Shown here: positions 40,645-47,067 of the stretch, in pieces
Layout of the letters: each line of letters begins with the position of its first letter
Numbering within the stretch: the first letter of the stretch is position 1
DNA from: Planctomycetaceae bacterium
GTDB taxonomy: Bacteria; Planctomycetota; Phycisphaerae; Phycisphaerales; UBA1924
Assembly: GCA_021294835.1 (NCBI GenBank)
Contig: JAJTDF010000009.1
Location: 1 to 63,892, forward strand
DNA: 63,892 nucleotides
Reading direction: 5' to 3'
Program-made: the position numbers and the translations under genes
The notes under the pieces: model-generated
Databases searched by the model: none
Told to the model about the DNA's origin: nothing
What the model saw: only the letters and a program-made list of their open reading frames with translations

Positions 40645-41505
40645 ATGGCCAACGCTCATTCCAACCCTGGCGTTCACGCCGCCATTCCTGATGTCCAGGG
40701 TGCGTCCGACACCCGCCGCGTCGCCATCGACAAAGTCGGCGTCAAGGACGTCGTCTACCCCATTCGCCTCAAGAGCCGCCCCGAAGCCGGCGCCGCCGGC
40801 CCGGCCGCCGAGCAGACCACGGTGGCTCGCATAAATATGTACGTCTCGCTCCCGCACTACCAGAAGGGCACGCACATGAGCCGCTTCCTGGAGGTGCTCA
40901 ACGCCCACGACCGCGCCTTCACTCCCGACGAAATCCCCGAGATCACCCGCGCCATCCGCGAGCGGCTGCACGCCGCCGACGCCCACTTTGAAGCCGAGTT
41001 CACCTACTTCATCAACAAGAAGGCCCCGGTCAGCGGGCAGCCCGGCCTGATGGACTATCAGGTCCGGCTGGTCTGCACCAGCGGCCCGGGCGGCGACGAC
41101 TTTGTCATGTCCGTCAAGGCGCCGGCCACCAGCCTGTGCCCGTGCAGCAAAGAGATCAGCAAGTACGGCGCCCACAACCAGCGCTGCCTGATCGAGGCCC
41201 GCGTCCGCTTCACCGGCATGCTCTGGATCGAGGACCTGGCCCAGATCCTCGAGAAGGCCGCCAGCATGGAGGTCTTCGCGGTCCTCAAGCGGCCTGACGA
41301 AAAGCTCGTCACCGAGGTGGCCTACGACAACCCCAAGTTCGTCGAGGACATCGTCCGCGACCTGGCCCTGGCGCTGGAGCGCGACCCGCGGATCACCTGG
41401 TACTCGATCAACAGCGAGAACTTCGAGTCCATCCACAGCCACAACGCTTACGCCGAGATCACCCGCAGCAAGGGCGCCCAGCACGCCGGTCCGCCGGTCA
41501 CGTAA
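40645..41505 (+). CDS. folE2: GTP cyclohydrolase FolE2 (type IB)
   Basis: Converts GTP to dihydroneopterin triphosphate for folate or queuosine-type products. From the ATG at 40645 it has 286 residues. Family signatures: PDVQGASDTRRVAIDKVGVKDV, the active-site Cys in ATSLCPCSKEISKYGAHNQR, and the final FESIHSHNAYAEI. FolE2 replaces the zinc enzyme FolE in many bacteria and can use other metals. An upstream in-frame extension to 40441 is proline-rich and not credible. It lies 21 bp before a tRNA-Arg gene. Confidence 0.95.
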   Translation: MANAHSNPGVHAAIPDVQGASDTRRVAIDKVGVKDVVYPIRLKSRPEAGAAGPAAEQTTVARINMYVSLPHYQKGTHMSRFLEVLNAHDRAFTPDEIPEITRAIRERLHAADAHFEAEFTYFINKKAPVSGQPGLMDYQVRLVCTSGPGGDDFVMSVKAPATSLCPCSKEISKYGAHNQRCLIEARVRFTGMLWIEDLAQILEKAASMEVFAVLKRPDEKLVTEVAYDNPKFVEDIVRDLALALERDPRITWYSINSENFESIHSHNAYAEITRSKGAQHAGPPVT

Positions 41506-41525
41506 GGTCCAACGATGCAGTCTCC

Positions 41526-41599
41526 GTCCCGGTAGCTCAGTTGGATAGAGCAGCCGCCTTCTAAGCGGCAGGTCGTGCGTTCGAATCGCACCCGGGACG
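41526..41599 (+). tRNA. tRNA-Arg (anticodon TCT)
   Basis: Acceptor stem GTCCCGG/CCGGGAC, D arm GCTC...GAGC, anticodon arm GCCGC-CTTCTAA-GCGGC with anticodon TCT, T arm GTGCG-TTCGAAT-CGCAC, discriminator G. CCA is not encoded. Confidence 0.96.
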
Positions 41600-41663
41600 C
41601 TTCCCCTTCTCCGCCGGACCGCAACCGCACCGCCGTTCGCAGGCGCCAACAATCCGGCCGTCG

Positions 41664-41736
41664 GCTCTGGTAGCTCAATGGATAGAGCATTGGTCTTCGG
41701 AACCAAGGGTTGCAGGTTCGACTCCTGCCCAGAGCG
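41664..41736 (+). tRNA. tRNA-Arg (anticodon TCG), integration target
   Basis: Acceptor stem GCTCTGG/CCAGAGC, D arm GCTC...GAGC, anticodon arm TTGGT-CTTCGGA-ACCAA with anticodon TCG, T arm GCAGG-TTCGACT-CCTGC, discriminator G. CCA is not encoded. The 3' part from 41713 on is the attL copy of the 26-bp repeat, so the element restores a complete tRNA gene on insertion. The integrase stop codon lies antisense inside the D-arm region at 41675-41677. Confidence 0.96.
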
Positions 41737-42991
41737 TTAGGGATTCGGAAGGGTCGGGCATGGCGGGGCATGGTGCGGAATCCTCGGCCGACTCCGGGCC
41801 AACTTGGCGCACCGTGCCGGTCGGTTCCGTCGATGCCGCTCCGGGGTGCGTCGGATTCTGCGTCGTCCGCGATGGGCCGCCGAAGTCGGCCATGGTGCAC
41901 GCCCGCGTGAGGTCGGTCGGGAGCGTGCTCAAGTAGTGGGCGACGGCGACTTCCTCGGAATGCCCGCACCACGCCCGGGCAACGTGCGAGGGGAACCGGG
42001 CGGATATGTCGGTCGCGAAGGATGCCCGAAGCGAGTGCATCGCCCGGGGCCACAACGCGACCCCTGCCCGCTTCGCCGCCCACTCGAGCCCGCGTCGCCA
42101 GTTCCCGCAGCCGCTCCGCCGCCGATCACTGAGCACAAACTCCGCACCGTCGGGAGCACGCTCCCATGCCGCGAGCAGTTCCGTCGCCAGCCGGGGCAGC
42201 ACGGGCACGGTTCGCGTCGTCCCGGTTTTGGTCGCGTTGATGGTGAGCGTCTGCGGAGTCGCCCCCCAATCCGACAGGTCCGACCATCGCAGGTTCATCG
42301 CTTCACTCGGGAGCCGCAGCCCGGCGAACCGACCCATGCACAGCACCAGCCGGGTTTCGGGGTCGGCGACGTGCTCGAGCACCCGCTCGAAGGTCGGCAC
42401 GTCCACATACGCGAGCCGGTCGCGGTTCACCTGTCCGCCCGCCTTCACATCGGCGAAGGGATTCTCGCGGAGCCACTTCCACCGAACGGCCAGCGTGAAC
42501 GCCTGCCGGATGATGGCGACGCGCTTGCTCGCGGTCGTCCGGGCGAGCCCCTGCCCGGCCATGAACGCGGCGAAACCCTCCGCTTGGGCAGGGGTCACAG
42601 ACTCAAGGGGGGCATCGGCCCCGACGTACTGCTCGATGCTCCGGCGGGCCGACGCGAAACCGTTGATGGTGTTCTGTGCCCAGTGTGGGCGAGCCGTCCG
42701 CACCTGCTCGAGCAGGTTCCCCACCGTGCGGCGATGGCGGGCCGCTTGATCGGGCAGCAGCCCCACCCGCACCAGCCGGGCGTGCATTGTGTCGTCGAGC
42801 CCGCTCACCCAAGCGGCCGTCGCCGGGGGCAGCACGTTGGTGCGCGGGTATTCGACGAGTGCTTCAACGTGCGACTTCACCACCACCGCAGCCTTCGGCT
42901 TGATCCGCCCACAGTAGAGCGTGCGGCGGGAGCCTCCCGCGCTGAACAGGATGCGGACCAGCCCGTCCGGGCTTGTTGCGATGCTTGCCAT
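41675..42991 (-). CDS. int: Tyrosine recombinase (integrase) of the element, integrated form
   Basis: 438 residues with a complete catalytic set: Arg226 in AGLRLPSEAMNLRW, Lys255 in ATKTGT, His319-x-x-Arg322 in MHSLRASFATD, His344 in CGHSEE and the nucleophile Tyr353. The N-terminal SAM-like core-binding domain spans about 75-185 (TINGFASARRSIEQYV, TTASKRVAIIRQAF). The start has a very strong Shine-Dalgarno (GAGGTGATCC directly before ATG). The att core encodes residues 419-426 (TLWAGVEP). The following 12 residues and the stop are read from the antisense strand of tRNA-Arg. In the excised circle the frame would instead continue into the 57-codon tail at 46659-46829, giving 483 residues. Confidence 0.95.
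   Translation of the reverse strand: MASIATSPDGLVRILFSAGGSRRTLYCGRIKPKAAVVVKSHVEALVEYPRTNVLPPATAAWVSGLDDTMHARLVRVGLLPDQAARHRRTVGNLLEQVRTARPHWAQNTINGFASARRSIEQYVGADAPLESVTPAQAEGFAAFMAGQGLARTTASKRVAIIRQAFTLAVRWKWLRENPFADVKAGGQVNRDRLAYVDVPTFERVLEHVADPETRLVLCMGRFAGLRLPSEAMNLRWSDLSDWGATPQTLTINATKTGTTRTVPVLPRLATELLAAWERAPDGAEFVLSDRRRSGCGNWRRGLEWAAKRAGVALWPRAMHSLRASFATDISARFPSHVARAWCGHSEEVAVAHYLSTLPTDLTRACTMADFGGPSRTTQNPTHPGAASTEPTGTVRQVGPESAEDSAPCPAMPDPSESLTLWAGVEPATLGSEDQCSIH
41713..41738. repeat. attL: 26-bp direct repeat at the tRNA end
   Basis: Begins CAGGTTCGACTCC and ends CAGAGCGTT. It is identical to 46829-46854; the flanks differ immediately outside (TTG before and AG after, against GA before and CG after). 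Confidence 0.93.
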
Positions 42992-43059
42992 GGATCACCT
43001 CATTCTCGGCCCGATGGGCCGGTCACCTGTCAGAGCCTACGCGCGTCCGGCCGTTGGTG

Positions 43060-44604
43060 TTACGGGGTTTCGGGGGTTTCGGGTTTCGCCGATGGGGTGT
43101 TCAGCACAAACTCAACCGTCGGCCGACCACCTCGGGGGCCGGGGCCGACGCTCTCCCATCGCCCCACCCCTTGAGCGACGAGCCGGTCGAGGGCCGCTTG
43201 AGCACCCTCCGGGTTCCGCTTGAACGCGGAGAGCCCCTTGCACAGCGTCCGCAGCGTGCACCGCCCGCCCGCACCCTGCACCCATCGGACCAGGTTCCGC
43301 TCGGCGGCATCCTCGTCGCCCTCGACGAGCAGGTCGAGCACCTTCGCCGCTTCGCCCTTGAACCAACTCACCAGCCGCCAAGCGGCGGCCATGCTGGCAT
43401 CGTCGATCCGCTCGGAGTCGAGGCCCGGCTCGAGGGTCACCAGCCGGACAAGATGCACCAGCCCGGCCAGCCGCAGGGCGGTCGCCCGCAGTTTCGTGAA
43501 CGCGGCGGACAGGTCGGCCGATGCTTGGGTCGCCTCTTCGGTCAGGGCGTTGTGAGCGGCGACGTGCCGGTCGCGTGCGTCGGGCGAGAGCGTGAGCAGC
43601 CGGGGTTGCGGTTCTCCCTGCTCGTCGAGCACCAGGGGCAGGTCCGCCAGTGCATCGACGATGCCCGCATAGACGGCCACCGTGCCGGGGTCGGGCTCGG
43701 CATCCGACCAGAGGATGGGGCGGCGGGGTGGGAATGCGAACGTGAACCGCGCCAGCAGCCCGCCCTCGCGGTTGCGATGGGTGCTCATCCGGCGGAGCAC
43801 GCCCGGTTGCACGCCCCCGACGATGCTCACCAGTGCGGCCGGGATGGCGAGCACGCCCGAGCCCTTGCGGTCGATGACAAGTGGCCGTCCACTGTGCATC
43901 TCCAGCCACTTCGCCTCGTCGCCGCCCTTCCCGGCGCGGTATGCGTCGAATGAACCGAACCACCCCGACAGTTCATCGCGAGCGATCAGCAGCCCGCGCG
44001 GTTGCTTGGCGAGCAGGGCTCCGGCCGCTTCGATGGTCAGGTCGTCGGCGAGCATCCGGTCGGCGACCGGCTCGAGGGGCCGCTCGGGCGGTTGCCCACT
44101 CCCCCCGCCCCGCTTGAACGCGACGCTCTCCGCTTCCCACCGGGCCACCTCGGCGGCGTGCTCGGTCATCGCTCGAGCATGGTCGGACAGGGCGCGTTGC
44201 TGGCGAGCCCGCAGGGGGGCCAGGGCCGCAGCCATGGCGGGCGACTTGCCCGAGCCCGACTCGGACACCACCACGCCCCAGAGGGCGATGGGCTCCCGAT
44301 ACCCGCGCTTGGGTTGCACGGCGACGGCGTTGCCCACCGCTCCCGCGAGCGTCGCGAGCACGGGCAGGGCGATGAATGCGTCGTCGCAGCCGATGGCGGC
44401 CCCCTGCTCGGCGATGAACCGAGCCACCGGCCCGGGCAGGGCATCGGTCGGGAAGGGCACGTCAGCCGTCGGGCCATGCTCGGAGGGCATCGGCGAAACC
44501 CCGAAACCCGAAACCCCGCTCACGGGCACGGCTCGGGTCATGACGGCATCAATGTCGGCATCGGTCACCGGCGGGAGGGCGTTGATCAGTGGGGGGCGGT
44601 TCAC
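43060..44604 (-). CDS. DUF3987 family protein (primase/helicase-associated ATPase type)
   Basis: 514 residues from the GTG at 44604, which overlaps the previous stop (GTGA) and has GGGGAGGTGA just upstream. The P-loop VVVSESGSGKSPAMAAAL has its Walker A at about 114-122. Typical DUF3987 blocks follow: LLIARDELSGWFGSFDAYR, LVIDRKGSG and SIVGGVQPGVL. Such proteins are common on phages, satellites and integrative plasmids, often as the replication module near primases. The C-terminal 80 residues contain a winged-helix-like region (RCTLRTLCKGLSAFKRNP). Near its two ends the gene carries inverted repeats of a GGGTTTC cluster. I infer element replication. Confidence 0.88.
   Translation of the reverse strand: MNRPPLINALPPVTDADIDAVMTRAVPVSGVSGFGVSPMPSEHGPTADVPFPTDALPGPVARFIAEQGAAIGCDDAFIALPVLATLAGAVGNAVAVQPKRGYREPIALWGVVVSESGSGKSPAMAAALAPLRARQQRALSDHARAMTEHAAEVARWEAESVAFKRGGGSGQPPERPLEPVADRMLADDLTIEAAGALLAKQPRGLLIARDELSGWFGSFDAYRAGKGGDEAKWLEMHSGRPLVIDRKGSGVLAIPAALVSIVGGVQPGVLRRMSTHRNREGGLLARFTFAFPPRRPILWSDAEPDPGTVAVYAGIVDALADLPLVLDEQGEPQPRLLTLSPDARDRHVAAHNALTEEATQASADLSAAFTKLRATALRLAGLVHLVRLVTLEPGLDSERIDDASMAAAWRLVSWFKGEAAKVLDLLVEGDEDAAERNLVRWVQGAGGRCTLRTLCKGLSAFKRNPEGAQAALDRLVAQGVGRWESVGPGPRGGRPTVEFVLNTPSAKPETPETP
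43063..43095. repeat. GGGTTTC repeat cluster, copy 1
   Basis: On the plus strand: CGGGGTTTC, GGGGGTTTC, GGGTTTC, then GCCGATGG. Three near-tandem 7-9-base units lie at the 3' end of the DUF3987 gene. The reverse complement of 44488-44518 is nearly identical. Confidence 0.8.
44488..44518. repeat. GGGTTTC repeat cluster, copy 2 (inverted)
   Basis: Read on the minus strand: CGGGGTTTC, GGGTTTC, GGGGTTTC, then GCCGATG. It differs from copy 1 only in G-run lengths. It lies near the 5' end of the DUF3987 gene and is read in a different codon phase, so the similarity is at the DNA level. A single further GGGTTTCGGGG is at 46807-46817. Confidence 0.8.
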
Positions 44605-44792
44605 TCGGTCACCTCCCCTCTGGCCCGGGCGGTCAGGCCGTATCCGCCCTCGTCGGCGCGGCGGCGGATTTCCCACCGCAGCCGGATAGCGATATCTCGG
44701 TCGCGGGTCGCGTCGAGCCACTCCCGCAGTTCCCAAGTGAACATCCTCCGCATCTCATTCGCGAGCCAGTCGTCGCCGGGGGTTGAGTGCAT
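44601..44792 (-). CDS. Small element protein, 63 aa, unknown function
   Basis: The ATG at 44792 overlaps the stop of the upstream HTH gene (TGATG), and its own stop overlaps the DUF3987 start (GTGA), so it sits in a tightly coupled run. The product is charged, with WELREWLDATRDRDIAIRLRWEIRRRAD predicted as one long helix. No family is recognised. Confidence 0.7.
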   Translation of the reverse strand: MHSTPGDDWLANEMRRMFTWELREWLDATRDRDIAIRLRWEIRRRADEGGYGLTARARGEVTE

Positions 44793-45106
44793 CAAGCGAC
44801 ACCCCCTTCCCGCAGCGACTCAACGAATGCGGACAGGTCGGCGGGGCGGTACTTCACCACGCGAACACCGGGCACGGTCACAGACTTGAGCACGCCCCGC
44901 CGCCGGAGGTTCCGCAGGGTGCGAGGGGACAGGCCGAGCAGCGAAGCGGCGGCCGACTCGTCGATCAGCAGGGGCGAGCCCGCGTCGGGAGTCGGTTGAG
45001 GGGCAGCCGTCGCCGGAGCGACCGGGAAGGGGTGGGGGGCGGGGCCAGGGTGGGCCGTCCACTCGGCCCGAGCAGGGGCGAGGGTGAAGGGGTGCGGTTG
45101 GATCAC
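44792..45106 (-). CDS. Excisionase-like HTH protein, 104 aa
   Basis: The first 45 residues are proline/alanine-rich. Residues 48-100 form a MerR/excisionase-type helix-turn-helix (LLIDESAAASLLGLSPRTL, NLRRRGVLKSVTV, VVKYRPADLSAFVESL). It starts with GTG at 45106, overlapping the previous stop, after GGGGAGGTGACC. It could be the excision directionality factor or the regulator of the run. Confidence 0.82.
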   Translation of the reverse strand: MIQPHPFTLAPARAEWTAHPGPAPHPFPVAPATAAPQPTPDAGSPLLIDESAAASLLGLSPRTLRNLRRRGVLKSVTVPGVRVVKYRPADLSAFVESLREGGVA

Positions 45107-45291
45107 CGGTCACCTCCCCGCGTCGCGAGAGCCTTGAGCACCTCGGCGAGCACGAACCGGGGCGGCCCCTTGGGGGCCAGCCGGACGGCCGGGATGCGAC
45201 CACGGCGAACGGCTCGGCGAATGCTCGAGGGCGATACCTTGAGCGTGCGGGCGAGTTCCAACAAACCGACAAACTTAGGTTCTGGTTCCAT
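45103..45291 (-). CDS. Excisionase-like HTH protein, 62 aa
   Basis: A single HTH_17-type domain: FVGLLELARTLKVSPSSIRRAV, then RRGRIPAVRLAPKGPPRFVLAEVLKAL, the form of small excisionases. ATG at 45291; an alternative ATG at 45303 adds four residues. No strong Shine-Dalgarno. Its stop overlaps the next start (GTGA). Confidence 0.8.
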   Translation of the reverse strand: MEPEPKFVGLLELARTLKVSPSSIRRAVRRGRIPAVRLAPKGPPRFVLAEVLKALATRGGDR

Positions 45292-45399
45292 GCCCGACAG
45301 CATTCCCGACGGCGGGCGAAGCGTCGAGCACGGGTGGGAATGCTTGTGCGTTTGGGGCCACTTGCGGCCACTTGCGGCCCGGATGCCCGTAAGTGCGGA

Positions 45400-45996
45400 T
45401 CAGAGCCGGAGCCACAACTTGATGCCCGCCCGGAATGTGGACAACTTGCGTTCGCTTACCTTGCCTTGAATGCGGTCCACGCAGAGCATGGCGTGCACCT
45501 CATCCAGCCTGTAGACCGCGCCCTTGCCCTGCCGGATGGGCAGTATCGCTTTGTCGGCGATGGTCCGCAGGGTCGTTTCGCTCACTTGCCCATGCTTGCA
45601 CAAGTCGGCCGCGCTCACCCGCTCGGGCGGTTCTGTCTGCGGGGGGTTCGCCGCTTCCGCCCCTTCCAGCGTGAGCCGGAGCACGAACGGACAGTCGCCG
45701 ATGCGGTCGATGCGATCCCATATGGCATTCCAGTCGCCCATCCATGCTTTCGCTTCGGGGGTGGCCGGGTTCATCCATCGCAACTTGTGGGCCGGAATCG
45801 GCCCGGGGTGCACCCATGTGGTCGTCGTCGCCACTTCGACCATGCCCTCGCGGGCCAATCGCTGCACCGCTCCCCGGATGCCCTCCCGCAGCCCATCAAG
45901 GGGCACGGCCCCCTCCGGCCAGAGGCAGCCGGGCGGGCGGCATTGGGCAGCAGCGTGAAGTGCGGCCAGGGCGCGGGCGAGAGCGTCGTCGAGCAT
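45400..45996 (-). CDS. Element protein of unknown function with HTH-like C-terminus, 198 aa
   Basis: Start ATG at 45996 with GAGGTGACCC immediately upstream. The N-terminal half (HKLRWMNPATPEAKAWMGDWNAIWDRIDRIGDCPFVLRL in segments) is not recognised. The C-terminal third has ERVSAADLCKHGQVSETTLRTIADKAILPI and GKGAVYRLDEVHAML, consistent with a MerR/excisionase-like DNA-binding fold. About 100 bp separate it from the next gene, possibly the promoter of the HTH-DUF3987-int run. Confidence 0.72.
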   Translation of the reverse strand: MLDDALARALAALHAAAQCRPPGCLWPEGAVPLDGLREGIRGAVQRLAREGMVEVATTTTWVHPGPIPAHKLRWMNPATPEAKAWMGDWNAIWDRIDRIGDCPFVLRLTLEGAEAANPPQTEPPERVSAADLCKHGQVSETTLRTIADKAILPIRQGKGAVYRLDEVHAMLCVDRIQGKVSERKLSTFRAGIKLWLRL

Positions 45997-46163
45997 GGGT
46001 CACCTCGGGGACGGGCCGGGGGCGGCGGGTCGGGGAGGTGATACCCGCCCGCCGCGCCCGTGAGCCCTCCAGCCGTCGCCGGAAGGGCACCCGCTTGCCG
46101 GGTTGTAGCCCGTTTCCCGAGCCGTTTGGGGTTCCGCACCGCCAGCGACAGGGCATCCGCAAG

Positions 46164-46511
46164 TTATGCGCAGCCCCCGCCCTGCCCGAGTTCCCGCAGG
46201 GCGGCGACAAACGCCCGCGCCCGCTCCGCTTCCCCGGCCGCCGCCATGGCATCGAGCACATTGCCCGCAACGCCCACCACCGCCACCACATCCCCGCCCC
46301 GGCCGGGCTCGTCGCGGAGTTCCCGCAGCAGCCGGAGCAGCCGCCCCGACAGGGCATCCAGAACGGGGCCGTCGCGGAGCCAATTGTCGCGGGCGGCCCG
46401 GCGAACCATCGCGAGGTCGGCTCGAAGGCGGCGACGGTCGGAGCCGAGCCGAGCCCAATCAATGCGGGCGACGGCGGCGGCGACGATATCGTTTGTGGAC
46501 AAGTGGGGCAT
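46164..46511 (-). CDS. Element protein of unknown function, 115 aa
   Basis: Mostly alpha-helical with many arginines and alanines: ARIDWARLGSDRRRLRADLAMV, LLRLLRELRDEPGRGGDVVAVVG. Start ATG at 46511 with GAAGGT about 7 bases upstream. It is the first complete gene of the element on the attR side. No family recognised. Confidence 0.65.
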   Translation of the reverse strand: MPHLSTNDIVAAAVARIDWARLGSDRRRLRADLAMVRRAARDNWLRDGPVLDALSGRLLRLLRELRDEPGRGGDVVAVVGVAGNVLDAMAAAGEAERARAFVAALRELGQGGGCA

Positions 46512-46655
46512 GGGCTAGACCTTCGCACGACTGGGGGTCAGGGGGCGGTCTGTCGGCTCCCAGAGTCGGGAGCGGTTGAGGGGTGGGGCGGACAGGGGCG
46601 AGCCCACGCGGAGCGGCCGGAGGGGCATCCAGCCGCCCGGGCAGGGCGGGGCAGG

Positions 46656-46854
46656 TCAGGGCTCGGGTTGCAACGCGGCGAGCAGGGCCGCCCGCTGCTC
46701 TGGGGTCAGGGCGGCGAGGGCGGCGGCGAGGGCCGGGGGAAGGGCCGAAGCGGCTCCGCCGGACGGGGAATGCGTCGGAAGTTGCGTTGCCACTTTGGCG
46801 ACTGCGGGTTTCGGGGCCGGATTCGCGACAGGTTCGACTCCTGCCCAGAGCGTT
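46656..46854 (-). pseudogene. Detached C-terminal tail of the element integrase
   Basis: From the attR core the minus-strand frame that matches the integrase reads TLWAGVEP and then 57 further codons: VANPAPKPAVAK..., a proline/alanine linker, and LTPEQRAALLAALQPEP before a TGA at 46656-46658. There is no start codon of its own. Joining it to the integrase at the 26-bp core restores one uninterrupted frame of 483 codons. Its codon choice and clean ending support real coding in the circular form. Confidence 0.85.
46829..46854. repeat. attR: 26-bp direct repeat at the distal end
   Basis: Second copy of the tRNA-Arg(TCG) 3'-end sequence. Right of it the sequence returns to host-type spacer (CGCTTCCGCCC) and a terminator. 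Confidence 0.93.
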
Positions 46855-46889
46855 CGCTTCCGCCCGCTTCTCCCGGCCCACAGCCCCGA

Positions 46890-46925
46890 TAAAAAACGGG
46901 ACCCCGAGCTTTCGCCCGGGGCCGC
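46890..46925 (-). terminator. Intrinsic terminator after degP
   Basis: On the minus strand, CCCCGGGCGAAAGCTCGGGG forms a hairpin and is followed by TCCCGTTTTTTA. It lies about 145 bp downstream of the degP stop, just outside the element, so it ended degP transcription before it could enter the tRNA locus. Confidence 0.75.
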
Positions 46926-47067
46926 CGTAGGAGAACAGACGACGAATAAGGAAGAGACTGAAATTCGTGACGTTCTACGACGACGCCCGCGCTTCGGTTC
47001 GCGCTGATGTGCGCCGTCGGGCGGGGCCGCCGGGGGGTGGGGGGCCGGGGGGTGTGGGTGGGGCGGC

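Larger units (their letters stand above)
41713..46854. mobile_element. 5.1-kb integrative element in tRNA-Arg(TCG)
   Basis: The element is delimited by a perfect 26-bp direct repeat (41713-41738 and 46829-46854) covering the T arm to the 3' end of tRNA-Arg(TCG). All genes are on the minus strand: a tyrosine recombinase next to the tRNA, DUF3987, a 63-residue protein, two HTH proteins, a 198-residue and a 115-residue protein, and at the far end the detached integrase tail. Most stop/start junctions between 44.6 and 45.3 kb overlap by one to four bases. No capsid, terminase, relaxase or conjugation genes are visible. It could be a phage satellite, an integrative plasmid or a decayed larger island. 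Confidence 0.92.

Noticed and set aside
41526-41736. tRNA array or CRISPR
   Set aside because: Only two tRNA genes are present; no regularly spaced direct repeats typical of CRISPR were seen anywhere in the window.
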